Positions 26,026 to 34,946 of a stretch of DNA of 64,000 bases are shown piece by piece. A program made the translations under genes and the position numbers. The stretch's first letter is position 1, and each line of letters starts with the position of its first letter. The notes under the pieces were generated by a model. The model worked only from the letters and a program-made list of their open reading frames with translations, was not told the DNA's origin and made no database searches. Source of the stretch: CAWHYG01 sp963833505 (lineage in GTDB: Bacteria > Eisenbacteria > RBG-16-71-46 > CAIMUX01); the NCBI GenBank assembly GCA_963833505.1, contig CAWHYG010000007.1:1-64000 (forward strand), read 5' to 3'.

Positions 26026-26766
26026 TTGGCAAAGATGGAATCTCCTTCCCCGCGGCCGACCCGGACCTGCTGGGAGAGGAACTTTCCGGCCACCTCCTGG
26101 CCGTTGCTGCAGGACATCCGGCTCGGCGGGAAGCAAGGACAGGAAGCGCTGGAAGAATTCTCCCAACGCTACTACGCGCCCGCGTTTGCCTATGTCGCCG
26201 CCATCGTGGGAGACCGCACCAAAGCCGAGGATATCGTCCAGAGTTTCTTCCATGTGGCCGTGCTTTGCCGTGGGCTTCTGGCCAGAGCGGACGCCAGCAG
26301 AGGCGGCTTCCGTCCCTACTTCAAGATGGCGCTCAGAAACTACGTCAAGGACTTCTGGCGGGGTGAGCGGCGTCAACCGGACGCGGGTGTCCGGCCAGAA
26401 GCGGCGCCCGGAGGGTGGGATCGGATCAGCCTCCCTTCGTTTTCGGTGCCCGACCGGGAGTTTCAGATCGCCTGGGCCCGCACCCTCCTCGAGGAGGCGT
26501 TCGTCAGATTGCGATCAATCTGCGAAAGCAGGGGCCAGCGCGAGCATCTCGATCTCTTCCAAGCGCGTTATGTCTGCGCCTCTGCGGAACCTCCGTCGTG
26601 GGACGAGTTGGGACGGACCTACGCGATCGATGGAAAGACCGCCCGTCACCGGGCGGAAACGGTGGCGCGCCATCTCCGGGCCGTGCTCCGCGAACTGATC
26701 GATGAGCAGGTCGGTTCCGGCGCCGCGGTCGACGAAGAGCTGACGATGCTTCAGGCGTACTTGTGA
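26026..26766 (+). CDS. ECF-like sigma factor heading a STAND/kinase cassette
   Basis: About 246 residues. Sigma region 2: LEEFSQRYYAPAFAYVAAIVG, KAEDIVQSFFHVAVLCRGLLARAD, then SRGGFRPYFKMALRNYVKDFW; this FF...ADxxRGxFRxY pattern is that of the planctomycete/verrucomicrobial large ECF group. Region 4 is divergent but readable: SWDELGRTYAIDGKTARHRAETVARHL. TTG 26026 has the better spacing to AAGGAG; ATG 26035 is an alternative. The gene is 10 bases upstream of an unknown gene and leads into two STAND-ATPase genes, one with a Ser/Thr kinase. No anti-sigma factor is seen, so control by phosphorylation (as known for some ECF-kinase pairs) is a reasonable guess. Confidence 0.78.
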   Translation: MAKMESPSPRPTRTCWERNFPATSWPLLQDIRLGGKQGQEALEEFSQRYYAPAFAYVAAIVGDRTKAEDIVQSFFHVAVLCRGLLARADASRGGFRPYFKMALRNYVKDFWRGERRQPDAGVRPEAAPGGWDRISLPSFSVPDREFQIAWARTLLEEAFVRLRSICESRGQREHLDLFQARYVCASAEPPSWDELGRTYAIDGKTARHRAETVARHLRAVLRELIDEQVGSGAAVDEELTMLQAYL

Positions 26767-26776
26767 GGTCACGGCC

Positions 26777-27253
26777 ATGGACGAATTCGGACGAACCGCC
26801 ATCGGAAACTGCTCCTCGACCCAACTCAAGACGCTGCTGGATCTGGCCCGCGCCCCCGGCGGTATTGAGGGCTCGGTGCTGAGCCAGGCGATGAATCTCC
26901 CGGCGCTCCCAGGTCTCCTGGACGGACTTACCGGGGATATGGCCCGATCGGGTTCGTCTCTTCTCGGTGCGGTCTGCGCGCCCGAGTCCTCGGCGGCCTC
27001 GCTCTGCGGGATCAAGGACGCCGCGAAGGCTCTCCTGTTGAAAGCGCAGCGGAACGATGAGCGAGCGGCCGCGACGTTTCTCTATCACGCCGCGATCGCT
27101 GCCGCGTTCGGGAGGCACGGCGTGAACATCTCCAGCTTCCCCATTGACGCCCGATGGACCCTTTACGAGGATCTGGCCACGGTCATGAAAGGAAGCGCGT
27201 TCGGCCTGATCTTCCGGGAGGCGGCAGATCGGATCGAGGCCACGCCTGCGTAG
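26777..27253 (+). CDS. Unknown protein of the STAND/kinase cassette
   Basis: The 158-residue product is not recognised. It is mostly helical, Ala/Leu-rich, has no membrane helix or signal peptide, and contains LKTLLDLARAPGGIEG, DAAKALLLKAQRNDERAAATFLYHAAIAAAF and IDARWTLYEDLATVMKGSAFG. Only 10 bases separate it from the sigma gene, so they are co-transcribed. Possible roles are sigma partner or adaptor to the downstream ATPases; nothing in the sequence proves either. Confidence 0.65.
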   Translation: MDEFGRTAIGNCSSTQLKTLLDLARAPGGIEGSVLSQAMNLPALPGLLDGLTGDMARSGSSLLGAVCAPESSAASLCGIKDAAKALLLKAQRNDERAAATFLYHAAIAAAFGRHGVNISSFPIDARWTLYEDLATVMKGSAFGLIFREAADRIEATPA

Positions 27254-27448
27254 TGCGCTCTTCCAGGACGGCTTGATCACCTTCTAGCCGCGGTCCTGTA
27301 CCGCTCCCACCGAAGATCCCTTGGACCGCGTCCTCGTTCGCGTTATGATCGTCAGGTCTACTGAGACGGTCGCGCAGGTATCGGCCTGGTAGCGCCGGCC
27401 GAAGCCCACGCGGGAACGCAATGCGGCAGTGACCGATGAGGCAACGGA

Positions 27449-29908
27449 ATGATGAATGACGCCGGCGCCGCGCCGCTCGTGCCCATCGAACCCAACCCGT
27501 TCATCGTCGGCAACCCGGTGCGCGACCCGGCCATGTTCTTCGGGCGCGAGGCCGAGTTCGAACTGATCCGCGGCCGCTTCCAGCAATCCGAGCACGGCGG
27601 ACTGATCGTGCTCTGCGGCGAGCGGCGCAGCGGCAAGACCTCGATTCTCTTTCAGGCGGTCTCCGGCCGGCTCGGCCCGGACTTCATTCCGGTGCTCATC
27701 GACATGCAGTCGATGGTGATCGCCAATGAAACCGGTTTCCTGCAGAGGGTGATGGAGGAGATCCTGCTTGCGCTCGGTTCCCGCCGGGCGCAACTCCCTC
27801 TTCCGGCTCTCTCCACATCCGTCATGCCCGCGAAAGCCCTCTATGACTTCGTCGGCGCACTGACCGCGAGCTTCCCTGCATGCAAACTCATCCTCCTCTT
27901 TGACGAATACGAGCTCTTTGAAAGCAAGATCGACGCGGGCATCCTCACCGAGGACGTCCTCAACGTGCTCGCTGGAATCATGGAGCGATACGGCGTCTTC
28001 CTCATCTTCACCGGGTCGCAGGACATTGAGGAACGACGGCGCCGTTATTGGAGGATCCTACCCAAATCGATCTATCGCAGGATCAGCTATCTGCAACGGA
28101 CCGACGCCGTCAACCTGATTCAGCAGCCTGTGGCGGGGAGGGTGGCTTACGATCCGGACGCCATCGAAGCCATCTGCCGGCTGACGGCCGGACAGCCCTT
28201 CTACACCCAGTTGATCTGTCAGAATCTGATCGACCATCTGAACGAGAGGCGAACCAACCGGGCCACTCGGTCTGTCGTCTCCGCCGTGGTCGAGGCGGTG
28301 GTGGAAAATCCGCCCCCCCAGATGATCTCGTTGTTTGACAGCCTCCCGGCGGACGAGAAGCTCGCGCTCGCTCACCTGGCCGAGCGTCTGTCCGGGCCCG
28401 ACGATCAGCAACCCGCGGTGGCCCTGGCGCGACAGGCCCGCGGTTCGAAGTACTCCACCAACCTGACTTCGCAGCGGATCGGATCGGCGCTCGAGAGCCT
28501 CTTTGGCCGGGAGCTTCTGGACAAGGGGCCGGGGCCGGATCCCGGCTACGCCTTCCGCATGGATCTCTGGCGGCTCTGGATCGCCCGGCGCCACTCGGTC
28601 TGGCAGGTCGTGCGCGAGATCTCCTCGGGCCGGGACCCGAACCTGCGCTCCCCGCATCTGTCCAAGCTCGGAAGAATCGCGGCGGTTCTTCTTGGGGGCG
28701 CCGCCCTCCTGGTTCTCGGGTTGCTCAGCTTCCAAAACCGGCGGGGCATCGCGCCGGCGTTCTCCTCGAGGTCAATGTCTGCGAAGCAGTCTTCCTCAGA
28801 TACGGGACGGACGGCGCACGTCGCGGCGACCAGGACGCCTCTGGTCTATGGCCATTGGGTGCGATGGGCTCAAGCCGATTCGGCTTACCCTGCCCGTAGC
28901 GGGCAGGGGGTCGTCTACGACCCAGGCGGCCACCGGATGATTGCGTTCGGTGGCGGTTTTCAGCGGCGGAAATGGAACGACGATGTGTGGCAGCTCGCGT
29001 TGTCCCAACACGGGGTTTGGACGAGGGTTCATCCGCTGGGAACTCCGCCGACCGCCACCGAGTGCATCTGGCCGGTACAGGATTCCGCCCGGAATCGATT
29101 GCTGACCTTTGGCGGGGCGGATCGTTCCGGCGTCCGTCACAACGAGACGTGGGCCCTTCTGCTCGACGGACCTCCTCGCTGGGAGCTGCTGAGCCCGGCT
29201 GGGCCCTATCCACCCCCGCGCGCGAGCCACGTGGCGGTGCTCGACCCGCGGCGGTATCGTATGATCGTCTTCGGCGGGTTCGATTGGGCCGCGGACAAGG
29301 ATGTTATGAACGACGTCTGGTCCTTGTCGTTGGCTGGCGGTCCCCGGTGGATCCAACTCTCGCCCGCCGGCGATCCGCCCTGGCCGCGCTCCGACTTCGC
29401 CGGTGATTACGATCCGGTTCGCGATCAGATCATCTACTTCGGAGGCAACTACCGGCCGGATGGTTCCTTTCACTTGCAATACACCAACGAGGTCTGGGCG
29501 CTTTCCCTTCATGAACCCATCACCTGGACTCAGCTCCATCCTTCTGGACCGCCGCCGACCCCGCGCAAGGGTCACAACTTCGTCTTTGACGCCGGCAATG
29601 ACCGGATGATCCTGTTCGGCGGCCAGGACTCGACCGGCTTCTGTAATGACGTCTGGCAGCTCACCCTCTCCGGAAGTCCGGCCTGGCGACAGCTTGATCC
29701 GCACGGGCCGCTTCCCGCCCCTCGTCAGAACGCGGGGATGATCTACGATCCGCCGGACAAGGTGATGGTTCTCTCCGGGGGAGAGCTGGATGCCCAACGA
29801 TTCCATGAAACCTGGGCGTTGACCCTGACCCCGGACCAACCTGCGCCTGCCTCTGGCCAGGCGGACACGAGTCGAGCGGACTCCCGAGCGGAGAGAAGAC
29901 GGCCATGA
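27449..29908 (+). CDS. Membrane STAND-type ATPase with C-terminal Kelch propeller
   Basis: 819 residues. Residues 15-400 are an AAA/STAND ATPase: MFFGREAEFELI, Walker A CGERRSGKTS near 52, Walker B LILLFDEYELFE near 147, sensor FTGSQDIEERRRRYWR and a winged-helix-like tail. A single membrane helix (IAAVLLGGAALLVLGLLSF) lies near 411-430. Residues about 480-805 form five or six Kelch blades of the pattern D..R..M(I/L)(V/A)FGG....NDVW.L.L....W.QL.P.G. The ATPase should be cytosolic and the propeller outside the membrane, a receptor layout. Its TGA overlaps an ATG that begins a chain of mini-ORFs leading to the kinase gene. I know of no characterised protein with this exact arrangement. Confidence 0.82.
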   Translation: MMNDAGAAPLVPIEPNPFIVGNPVRDPAMFFGREAEFELIRGRFQQSEHGGLIVLCGERRSGKTSILFQAVSGRLGPDFIPVLIDMQSMVIANETGFLQRVMEEILLALGSRRAQLPLPALSTSVMPAKALYDFVGALTASFPACKLILLFDEYELFESKIDAGILTEDVLNVLAGIMERYGVFLIFTGSQDIEERRRRYWRILPKSIYRRISYLQRTDAVNLIQQPVAGRVAYDPDAIEAICRLTAGQPFYTQLICQNLIDHLNERRTNRATRSVVSAVVEAVVENPPPQMISLFDSLPADEKLALAHLAERLSGPDDQQPAVALARQARGSKYSTNLTSQRIGSALESLFGRELLDKGPGPDPGYAFRMDLWRLWIARRHSVWQVVREISSGRDPNLRSPHLSKLGRIAAVLLGGAALLVLGLLSFQNRRGIAPAFSSRSMSAKQSSSDTGRTAHVAATRTPLVYGHWVRWAQADSAYPARSGQGVVYDPGGHRMIAFGGGFQRRKWNDDVWQLALSQHGVWTRVHPLGTPPTATECIWPVQDSARNRLLTFGGADRSGVRHNETWALLLDGPPRWELLSPAGPYPPPRASHVAVLDPRRYRMIVFGGFDWAADKDVMNDVWSLSLAGGPRWIQLSPAGDPPWPRSDFAGDYDPVRDQIIYFGGNYRPDGSFHLQYTNEVWALSLHEPITWTQLHPSGPPPTPRKGHNFVFDAGNDRMILFGGQDSTGFCNDVWQLTLSGSPAWRQLDPHGPLPAPRQNAGMIYDPPDKVMVLSGGELDAQRFHETWALTLTPDQPAPASGQADTSRADSRAERRRP

Positions 29909-29986
29909 ACCGCGCCGGAAAGCGACAGCCATGATCGGCACCGGGAAGCAGCGACCATGATCGGAGCGGAGAAGCAGCGTCCATGA
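29905..29986 (+). repeat. 26-bp tandem repeat forming a chain of overlapping mini-ORFs
   Basis: ATG codons lie at 29905, 29931, 29957 and 29983, exactly 26 bases apart. Each of the first three opens a 9-codon ORF (MNRAGKRQP, MIGTGKQRP, MIGAEKQRP) that stops at a TGA overlapping the next ATG (ATGA). The first ATG overlaps the stop of the STAND-Kelch gene; the last is the start of the kinase gene. Ribosomes could pass through by repeated termination-reinitiation. Confidence 0.85.
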
Positions 29987-31926
29987 TCGGCACTGTGATC
30001 GACGGCGAGTACCGCGTCCTCTCCTGTCTCGGCGCGGGAGGCAGTGGCACGGCCTACCTCTGCGAGGAGATCTCCCTCGAGCGTACCGTCGTCTTGAAGA
30101 TGCTCACGTCGAAGACGCTGAGCGCGGCCGCAATCGAGGCGTTCCTGGCGGAGGGACGAACCCTGGCCTCGCTCAACCACCCCAATGTCGTCGTCATCCA
30201 CCGGCTCGGCCTTCACGACGGCACGCCCTACATCGTGATGGAACACATCACGGGCCCCACCCTGCGGGGTTTCCAGACAGCCCAGCGGCCGAGCCTACCG
30301 GCGGCCTTGACCGTCATGGCCCAGGTGGCGGGGGGCCTGGCCGCGATCCACCGCAAGGGGATCGTTCACCGCGACCTCTCGGCCAACAACGTGATGATCA
30401 CGCGGGATGGGGTGGCGAAGATTCTCGACCTCGGCCTTTCTCGAAGCGTGCTCCCGCGGGGCACAGCGGAGGACGAAACGGCGCCGGCCGGGACGATTCC
30501 CTACCTGGCGCCAGAGGTGATTCAGGGCGCCCCAGCGACCTTCGCCAGCGACGCCTTCTCCTTTGGCATCCTCCTCTATGAGACGCTGGCCGGCGCGCAT
30601 CCCTTCGGCGGAGACCACTACCTGTCCATGCTGGCCAACATCGTCCACGCCGAGTCGGCGCCGATCGAGGTCCACCGCAGCGATCTCCCGTCCGAGCTTC
30701 GGAGCCTGGTATCAGCCTGTCTCCGCAAGGACCCGAGGGCACGGCTCCAGGACATGAAGCACGTCGCGGAGACACTCCGGAGGGTGATCGCGACGCTCGA
30801 TCCGGGGGTGGTTTCCGGCCCGGTCGAACCCTTCTTGCCCGCGCGGCGCTTTCCCGCAAGCTCCAATCCGTACCTCAACCGGGTGATGATCCAGCGGCCG
30901 GAAGACTTTTTCGGCCGCACCCAGGAGATCCGCCGCATCTTCACCCGACTCAACATCAATCCCCCCGGATCCATGGCCATCGTGGGCGACCGGCGGATCG
31001 GGAAGTCGTCGCTCCTCAATTACGTCCAACTCCCGGCGATTCGGGAACGCCATCTGGCCAGGCCGGAACGATTCATCATGATCTTCGTCGACTTCCAGGA
31101 GCGGAGGGGGCTTGCCCTCACCTCGTTCATCCAGCTTCTGTTGGATGGCGCCGGCATGGAGCTTCGGGGCCGGATCGACATTTCCGACTGTCCGCCCGAC
31201 CTGGACGGAGTCAAGACGCTGGTGCAGCGTCTCGACCGGGCCGGTTACAAGCTGGCCCTCATCCTCGACGAGTTCGAGGCCATCACCCAGAATCGGGAGT
31301 TCAACCTCGAGTTTTATTCATTCCTGCGCTACCTGGCCAACCATTTCAACGTCGCCTACCTCACTTCTTCGACCAGGGACCTGCAGGTTCTCTGTCACAC
31401 GCGGGAGATCGCCGACTCGCCGTTCTTCAACATCTTCACTCCGATGCAGCTCTCTGCGTTCAAGCGCGAGGAGGCGCTGGAGCTGATCAGCGTCCCATCC
31501 GAGAGCGTGGGGAAGCCCCTGGCCCGTTACGCGGAAGAGCTTCTGGACCTGGCCGGGATGTTCCCCTTCTTCCTCCAGATCGCATGCTCCCATGCCATCG
31601 AGTTTCTGGAGGAGCAGCCCGGCCGGAAGGAGCTCGACCTGCCGGACGTCGCGCGACGTTTTCTCCAGGAGGCCGGCCCGCACTTCCAGCACATTTGGGA
31701 GAACCTGGAACCGTATGAGCGTGCGGTGGTGAGCCGTCTGGCCCGGCGCAGCGAGGTTCCGGGCAGCCTGAAGGACGTGCTCGAGGAGCTTGGTCGGAGG
31801 CAGTACGTCCTCTTGGACGCGAGCCGCCCCCGGCTCTTCAGCTCGTGCTTCCAGAAGTTCGTGCGCACGCGGCCCGACGCCCTGCACCGGAGATTCCTGG
31901 TGAAGCGACTCTTCGGCCGATCCTGA
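29983..31926 (+). CDS. Ser/Thr protein kinase fused to a STAND-type ATPase
   Basis: 647 residues. The kinase (1-265) has the Gly loop LGAGGSGTAYL, ATP-binding Lys in VVLKML near 37, catalytic HRDLSANNVMI near 129, DLG in place of DFG near 150, and GTIPYLAPEVIQG. Residues 305-640 are an AAA/STAND module: PEDFFGRTQEIRRIF, Walker A VGDRRIGKSS near 335, Walker B LALILDEFEAI near 426 and sensor-like YLTSSTRDLQVL. No membrane helix is visible, so the protein is cytosolic. It shares the FGR-led ATPase type with the upstream membrane protein, so the two may co-assemble, and its likely phosphorylation targets include the sigma factor of the same cassette (inference). Start chosen at the last ATG of the 26-bp repeat. 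Confidence 0.85.
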   Translation: MIGTVIDGEYRVLSCLGAGGSGTAYLCEEISLERTVVLKMLTSKTLSAAAIEAFLAEGRTLASLNHPNVVVIHRLGLHDGTPYIVMEHITGPTLRGFQTAQRPSLPAALTVMAQVAGGLAAIHRKGIVHRDLSANNVMITRDGVAKILDLGLSRSVLPRGTAEDETAPAGTIPYLAPEVIQGAPATFASDAFSFGILLYETLAGAHPFGGDHYLSMLANIVHAESAPIEVHRSDLPSELRSLVSACLRKDPRARLQDMKHVAETLRRVIATLDPGVVSGPVEPFLPARRFPASSNPYLNRVMIQRPEDFFGRTQEIRRIFTRLNINPPGSMAIVGDRRIGKSSLLNYVQLPAIRERHLARPERFIMIFVDFQERRGLALTSFIQLLLDGAGMELRGRIDISDCPPDLDGVKTLVQRLDRAGYKLALILDEFEAITQNREFNLEFYSFLRYLANHFNVAYLTSSTRDLQVLCHTREIADSPFFNIFTPMQLSAFKREEALELISVPSESVGKPLARYAEELLDLAGMFPFFLQIACSHAIEFLEEQPGRKELDLPDVARRFLQEAGPHFQHIWENLEPYERAVVSRLARRSEVPGSLKDVLEELGRRQYVLLDASRPRLFSSCFQKFVRTRPDALHRRFLVKRLFGRS

Positions 31927-31936
31927 ATAATGGGTT

Positions 31937-32656
31937 CTAGCGGAACAGAGACCGGACGCGTCCCCAGGTCATGGAGCGCACCGCAGTCGGCTCGTCGACA
32001 ATCAGACAGTACGCCAGGTCGGCCGGAATGCCGTAGCTCCAGTTGCAGAGCGATCCCGGGGTCCAGCGCGGATAGCCCTGGAAGGCGTCGTCCACGTACA
32101 GCTCACAACCGGTCACCACGTTGGCGCTCGTGATCACAAGTCCGGCCCAGCCGTGCTGGTCGTAGCTCCAGTTCTCCACCGCGTACCCCCCGATCGACAT
32201 CGGCGATGCGATCGTGACCGCGTTGGGCAACTGGGCCGTCACCTTGCGCACATACCAGAACGGCGGACCGCTGTTCTGCACGACTTCGACCTGCAGGGCG
32301 CTCCACGGGATCTCGAAATGGATCGAAGGCGTCATGGCGGGCGGGCAGGCCTGGTTGTAGAAATTGACGACCAGTCCTTGCGGATCCCACCACGAGGCGC
32401 AATCCCACTCCGAGACGTAAAGGATGACCTGCCTGATCAGTTTGCCATTCAGGTTGCGCGGGATGTCGTCCGCCATCTCGGTTTGGTAGTAGCTCATGGC
32501 GTTGTATGCCCACCACCGGTCTTCACCCGGCTGCTGGCAGTAGAACGGGTCGCGCTCTCCTGCCCAGCGCGCGGCCGAAGCAACCGGGCCCATGTTCCTC
32601 GCCTGGCCGGCGGCGGCGAGAAGCAGGAGCGAGAACGCAAGAGCGATGGTTTTCAT
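31937..32656 (-). CDS. Secreted protein of unknown function with TWG tail
   Basis: 239 residues with a clear signal peptide (MKTIALAFSLLLLAAAGQA) and no membrane helix after it. The start is the ATG at 32656 behind GGAGGGACAG; a longer in-frame start lies 14 codons upstream. The mature part is rich in Trp, Tyr and Asn (WWAYNAMSYYQTEM, VRKVTAQLPNAVTI, CNWSYGIPADLAYCLIVDE) and looks like beta-sandwich sequence. It ends SMTWGRVRSLFR, like the tail of the protein at 24811-25683. Its 3' end is 10 bases from that of the convergent kinase gene. Confidence 0.7.
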   Translation of the reverse strand: MKTIALAFSLLLLAAAGQARNMGPVASAARWAGERDPFYCQQPGEDRWWAYNAMSYYQTEMADDIPRNLNGKLIRQVILYVSEWDCASWWDPQGLVVNFYNQACPPAMTPSIHFEIPWSALQVEVVQNSGPPFWYVRKVTAQLPNAVTIASPMSIGGYAVENWSYDQHGWAGLVITSANVVTGCELYVDDAFQGYPRWTPGSLCNWSYGIPADLAYCLIVDEPTAVRSMTWGRVRSLFR

Positions 32657-32879
32657 GGGCTGTCCCTCCTCGTTTGGACCAGAGACCCGTTCCGTCACCA
32701 GCGCGGCTGCGACGTCCGCGACCTCAGCTACCCGGTTTCCTCTACGCCGGAGCCCGGCCTGGTGCCGGACAGAAAATGATCCGGGGTTGGCAATCCGCTC
32801 CGGTCAAACGAAGATCGCTCGCGGGATTCGGTCGCCCTTGGCGTATAGGTCCCGCCGCCGCTTGTCGATCTACCAGGCC

Positions 32880-34946
32880 TCACGTCCCGCCGATGCGGTC
32901 CTCGGCCTGCTTCTGCAACCTCTCCAGCTCACCCGGGTCCTGGCCCACACGATCGGGCGGGACCTTTGCCTCCGCGAAGCGCAGCGTCTCCAAGCAGCCC
33001 TTGGCGTCTCCCTCCTCGAGCTGGGTCCGCGCCAAGGACAGGAGAGCATCGAGGTAGTTGCGGCACATGCCCTGGGAGTCGGGATCCATGGGTACGTTCG
33101 GATCTGCGACCCCGCCGTAGCGCACCTCTTCGAGAAGTTGGGAGCGAAGGTGCTCCAGGTCACGAGCCCGCGGGTCGGTCGAGGGCACGACGCGGGCGGC
33201 CATCCCGTCCAGACGAAGGTACGGTTGAAGCCACTGAAGCTGCCACGTAGGCACCGTGTTGGCGATGTAGAGGGGACGCGTGCCCGAGCACCGGAGAAGA
33301 TCGAGGACCACGAAATCCTGCGCCAGCACCCGCCCGCCCAGCTTGACCCGGATCGAGTCCGGCGGGGTGAATGAGGCTGGAAGCCCGGCCCGCATGCTCG
33401 CCCCCACCGGGATCGCCACCATCGTGTCCGGGAGGTTGGCCACGAACTCTCTGCGTCCGGGCGGCCGCTCCGTCCCGGCCAGCTCCCGCCGCCAGACCTT
33501 CGCGGCGTACTCGTCGAGGTTCGACAGCGAGAGGTTGACCACGCCGACGTCTCGGCGCACACCCTCCGCCTCCTGCAGGTACCAGAGCGGGAAGGTATCG
33601 TTGTCGCCGTTGGTGATCAGGATGGCCCGCGGCGGCAGCGTCGCGAGCACGTCCCGTGCCGTGTTCTCGGCGAAACGGAAGCGTGAAAGGTCGCACGCCC
33701 GATGATTGGCCACCCAAGAGCTGACCGGGGTGATCACGAAAGCGGCTCCGAGGAGCACCGGCCACACCCGCGATCGCCGCGCTGATCGGGCGGCGAGAAG
33801 CGCGGTCGTCCGCCGGAAGCACGCCGCCATTCCGGCTGCTGCGAGCGGAGTGAAGAGAACCAGCGAGGGAAGGTAGTGCCGGTCCATGCCCCGAAAGTAG
33901 TGCGCGGGCAGGTTGAAATAGACGACCGCTCCCAGGCTGGAGCAGAGGAAGAGCGCCAGCACCCCGAGGAGGCGGCGCCGGTCGGCTCGGGTATGCAGGA
34001 CCCAGCCGGTCACGATCAGTGCCGCAGGCAGCAGGGCAAATGGGATCCGGCCGAAGCTCGGAAGCACGTTCTTCACGAAGAACTGCGCATAGTCCGCGAG
34101 CTGCACCCGCAGCAGGTCGGCCTGCCGGGGCAGGATCCGAAGGAGAAACCCGCCTCCCATCTGCTGCATCGACACGTAGGACCAGAGGCGCGCCAGGTTC
34201 CGGGGCTCGCCGATGTCGAGGGCCGGGCCGCGCCGTGAAAGCGGGATCAGAAGGAGCTGCAGGGCGAGCGGAATGGCGAGCCCCGCCGCCATGACGCCCC
34301 AGTTTTTCGGTCGCCGCCATACGGAGGCACGGCGCAAGGCGATCCAGAGGACCGCTCCGGGAAGGAGGAGGGAGTTCGTGCGGTGCACGCTGAAGTCAAG
34401 CCCGAGGAGGAGAAAGATCGCAAAGATCCGCCCCGGCCTGTCGGAATCCGCCGCGCACCGCCACCAGGACAGGGACGCCGCCAGAATCAGCGCCGTGAAG
34501 CACGCGGTCAGGATGTAGGGCTTGAACTGCACGGCGTGCGTCCAGATCGAGAGGCTGAAGGCGAGGGCCAGCCCGCCCAGAACGCCCGCAGCTACTTCGG
34601 GCCTTCCCGCCGGCCTGCCCTCGGGCGTGGCCAGGTCGATGGACAGCCGGGTCACGAGGGCCGCCGTGATCGCGGCGAGCAGGGATGCGCCCAGGTTCAG
34701 CCGGAACGCCACCGGGTGAGCGAAGGGGATGTGGGCCACGAGCCAGCCGTAGAGCGTGAGCAGAAGTGATCCGGGAGGCGGCGTGACGCCGAGAGTCCAG
34801 GCCGCCAGCGAGTACTGGCTTCCTTCCCACCAGGTGATCGAGCGCGCGGCCGTGGTTGCGTAGACCACGAAGGCGCCGAGGCCGAGCGCGAGCGAAAAGA
34901 GGCCTGCTGCTCCGGTGGCTCGCCGCGGGGTTCGGACAGGCGCCAT
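32880..34946 (-). CDS. DUF2723-family membrane protein (protein O-mannosyltransferase-like)
   Basis: 688 residues. The first ~480 residues hold about ten membrane helices and the DUF2723 signature: TWWEGSQYSLAAWTLGVTPPPGSLLLTL near the N-terminus and HAVQFKPYILTACFTALILA further on. The C-terminal third is soluble and periplasmic, with ILITNGDNDTFPLWYLQEAEGVRRDV, typical for the family. Members are GT-C-fold proteins thought to move sugars from lipid carriers to proteins. The ATG at 34946 follows AAGGGGGA; the longer open frame beyond it lacks a good start. Confidence 0.85.
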   Translation of the reverse strand: MAPVRTPRRATGAAGLFSLALGLGAFVVYATTAARSITWWEGSQYSLAAWTLGVTPPPGSLLLTLYGWLVAHIPFAHPVAFRLNLGASLLAAITAALVTRLSIDLATPEGRPAGRPEVAAGVLGGLALAFSLSIWTHAVQFKPYILTACFTALILAASLSWWRCAADSDRPGRIFAIFLLLGLDFSVHRTNSLLLPGAVLWIALRRASVWRRPKNWGVMAAGLAIPLALQLLLIPLSRRGPALDIGEPRNLARLWSYVSMQQMGGGFLLRILPRQADLLRVQLADYAQFFVKNVLPSFGRIPFALLPAALIVTGWVLHTRADRRRLLGVLALFLCSSLGAVVYFNLPAHYFRGMDRHYLPSLVLFTPLAAAGMAACFRRTTALLAARSARRSRVWPVLLGAAFVITPVSSWVANHRACDLSRFRFAENTARDVLATLPPRAILITNGDNDTFPLWYLQEAEGVRRDVGVVNLSLSNLDEYAAKVWRRELAGTERPPGRREFVANLPDTMVAIPVGASMRAGLPASFTPPDSIRVKLGGRVLAQDFVVLDLLRCSGTRPLYIANTVPTWQLQWLQPYLRLDGMAARVVPSTDPRARDLEHLRSQLLEEVRYGGVADPNVPMDPDSQGMCRNYLDALLSLARTQLEEGDAKGCLETLRFAEAKVPPDRVGQDPGELERLQKQAEDRIGGT

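Noticed and set aside
29886..29990. Operator or iteron array
   Set aside because: The 26-bp units were considered as protein-binding iterons, but every unit carries an in-register ATGA linking ORFs, which explains the structure better.
27449..31926. Known anti-phage STAND (Avs) system
   Set aside because: The ATPases have FGR-led AAA modules, a Kelch propeller outside the membrane and a kinase, but no nuclease or protease effector as in Avs proteins; defence is only one possible role.
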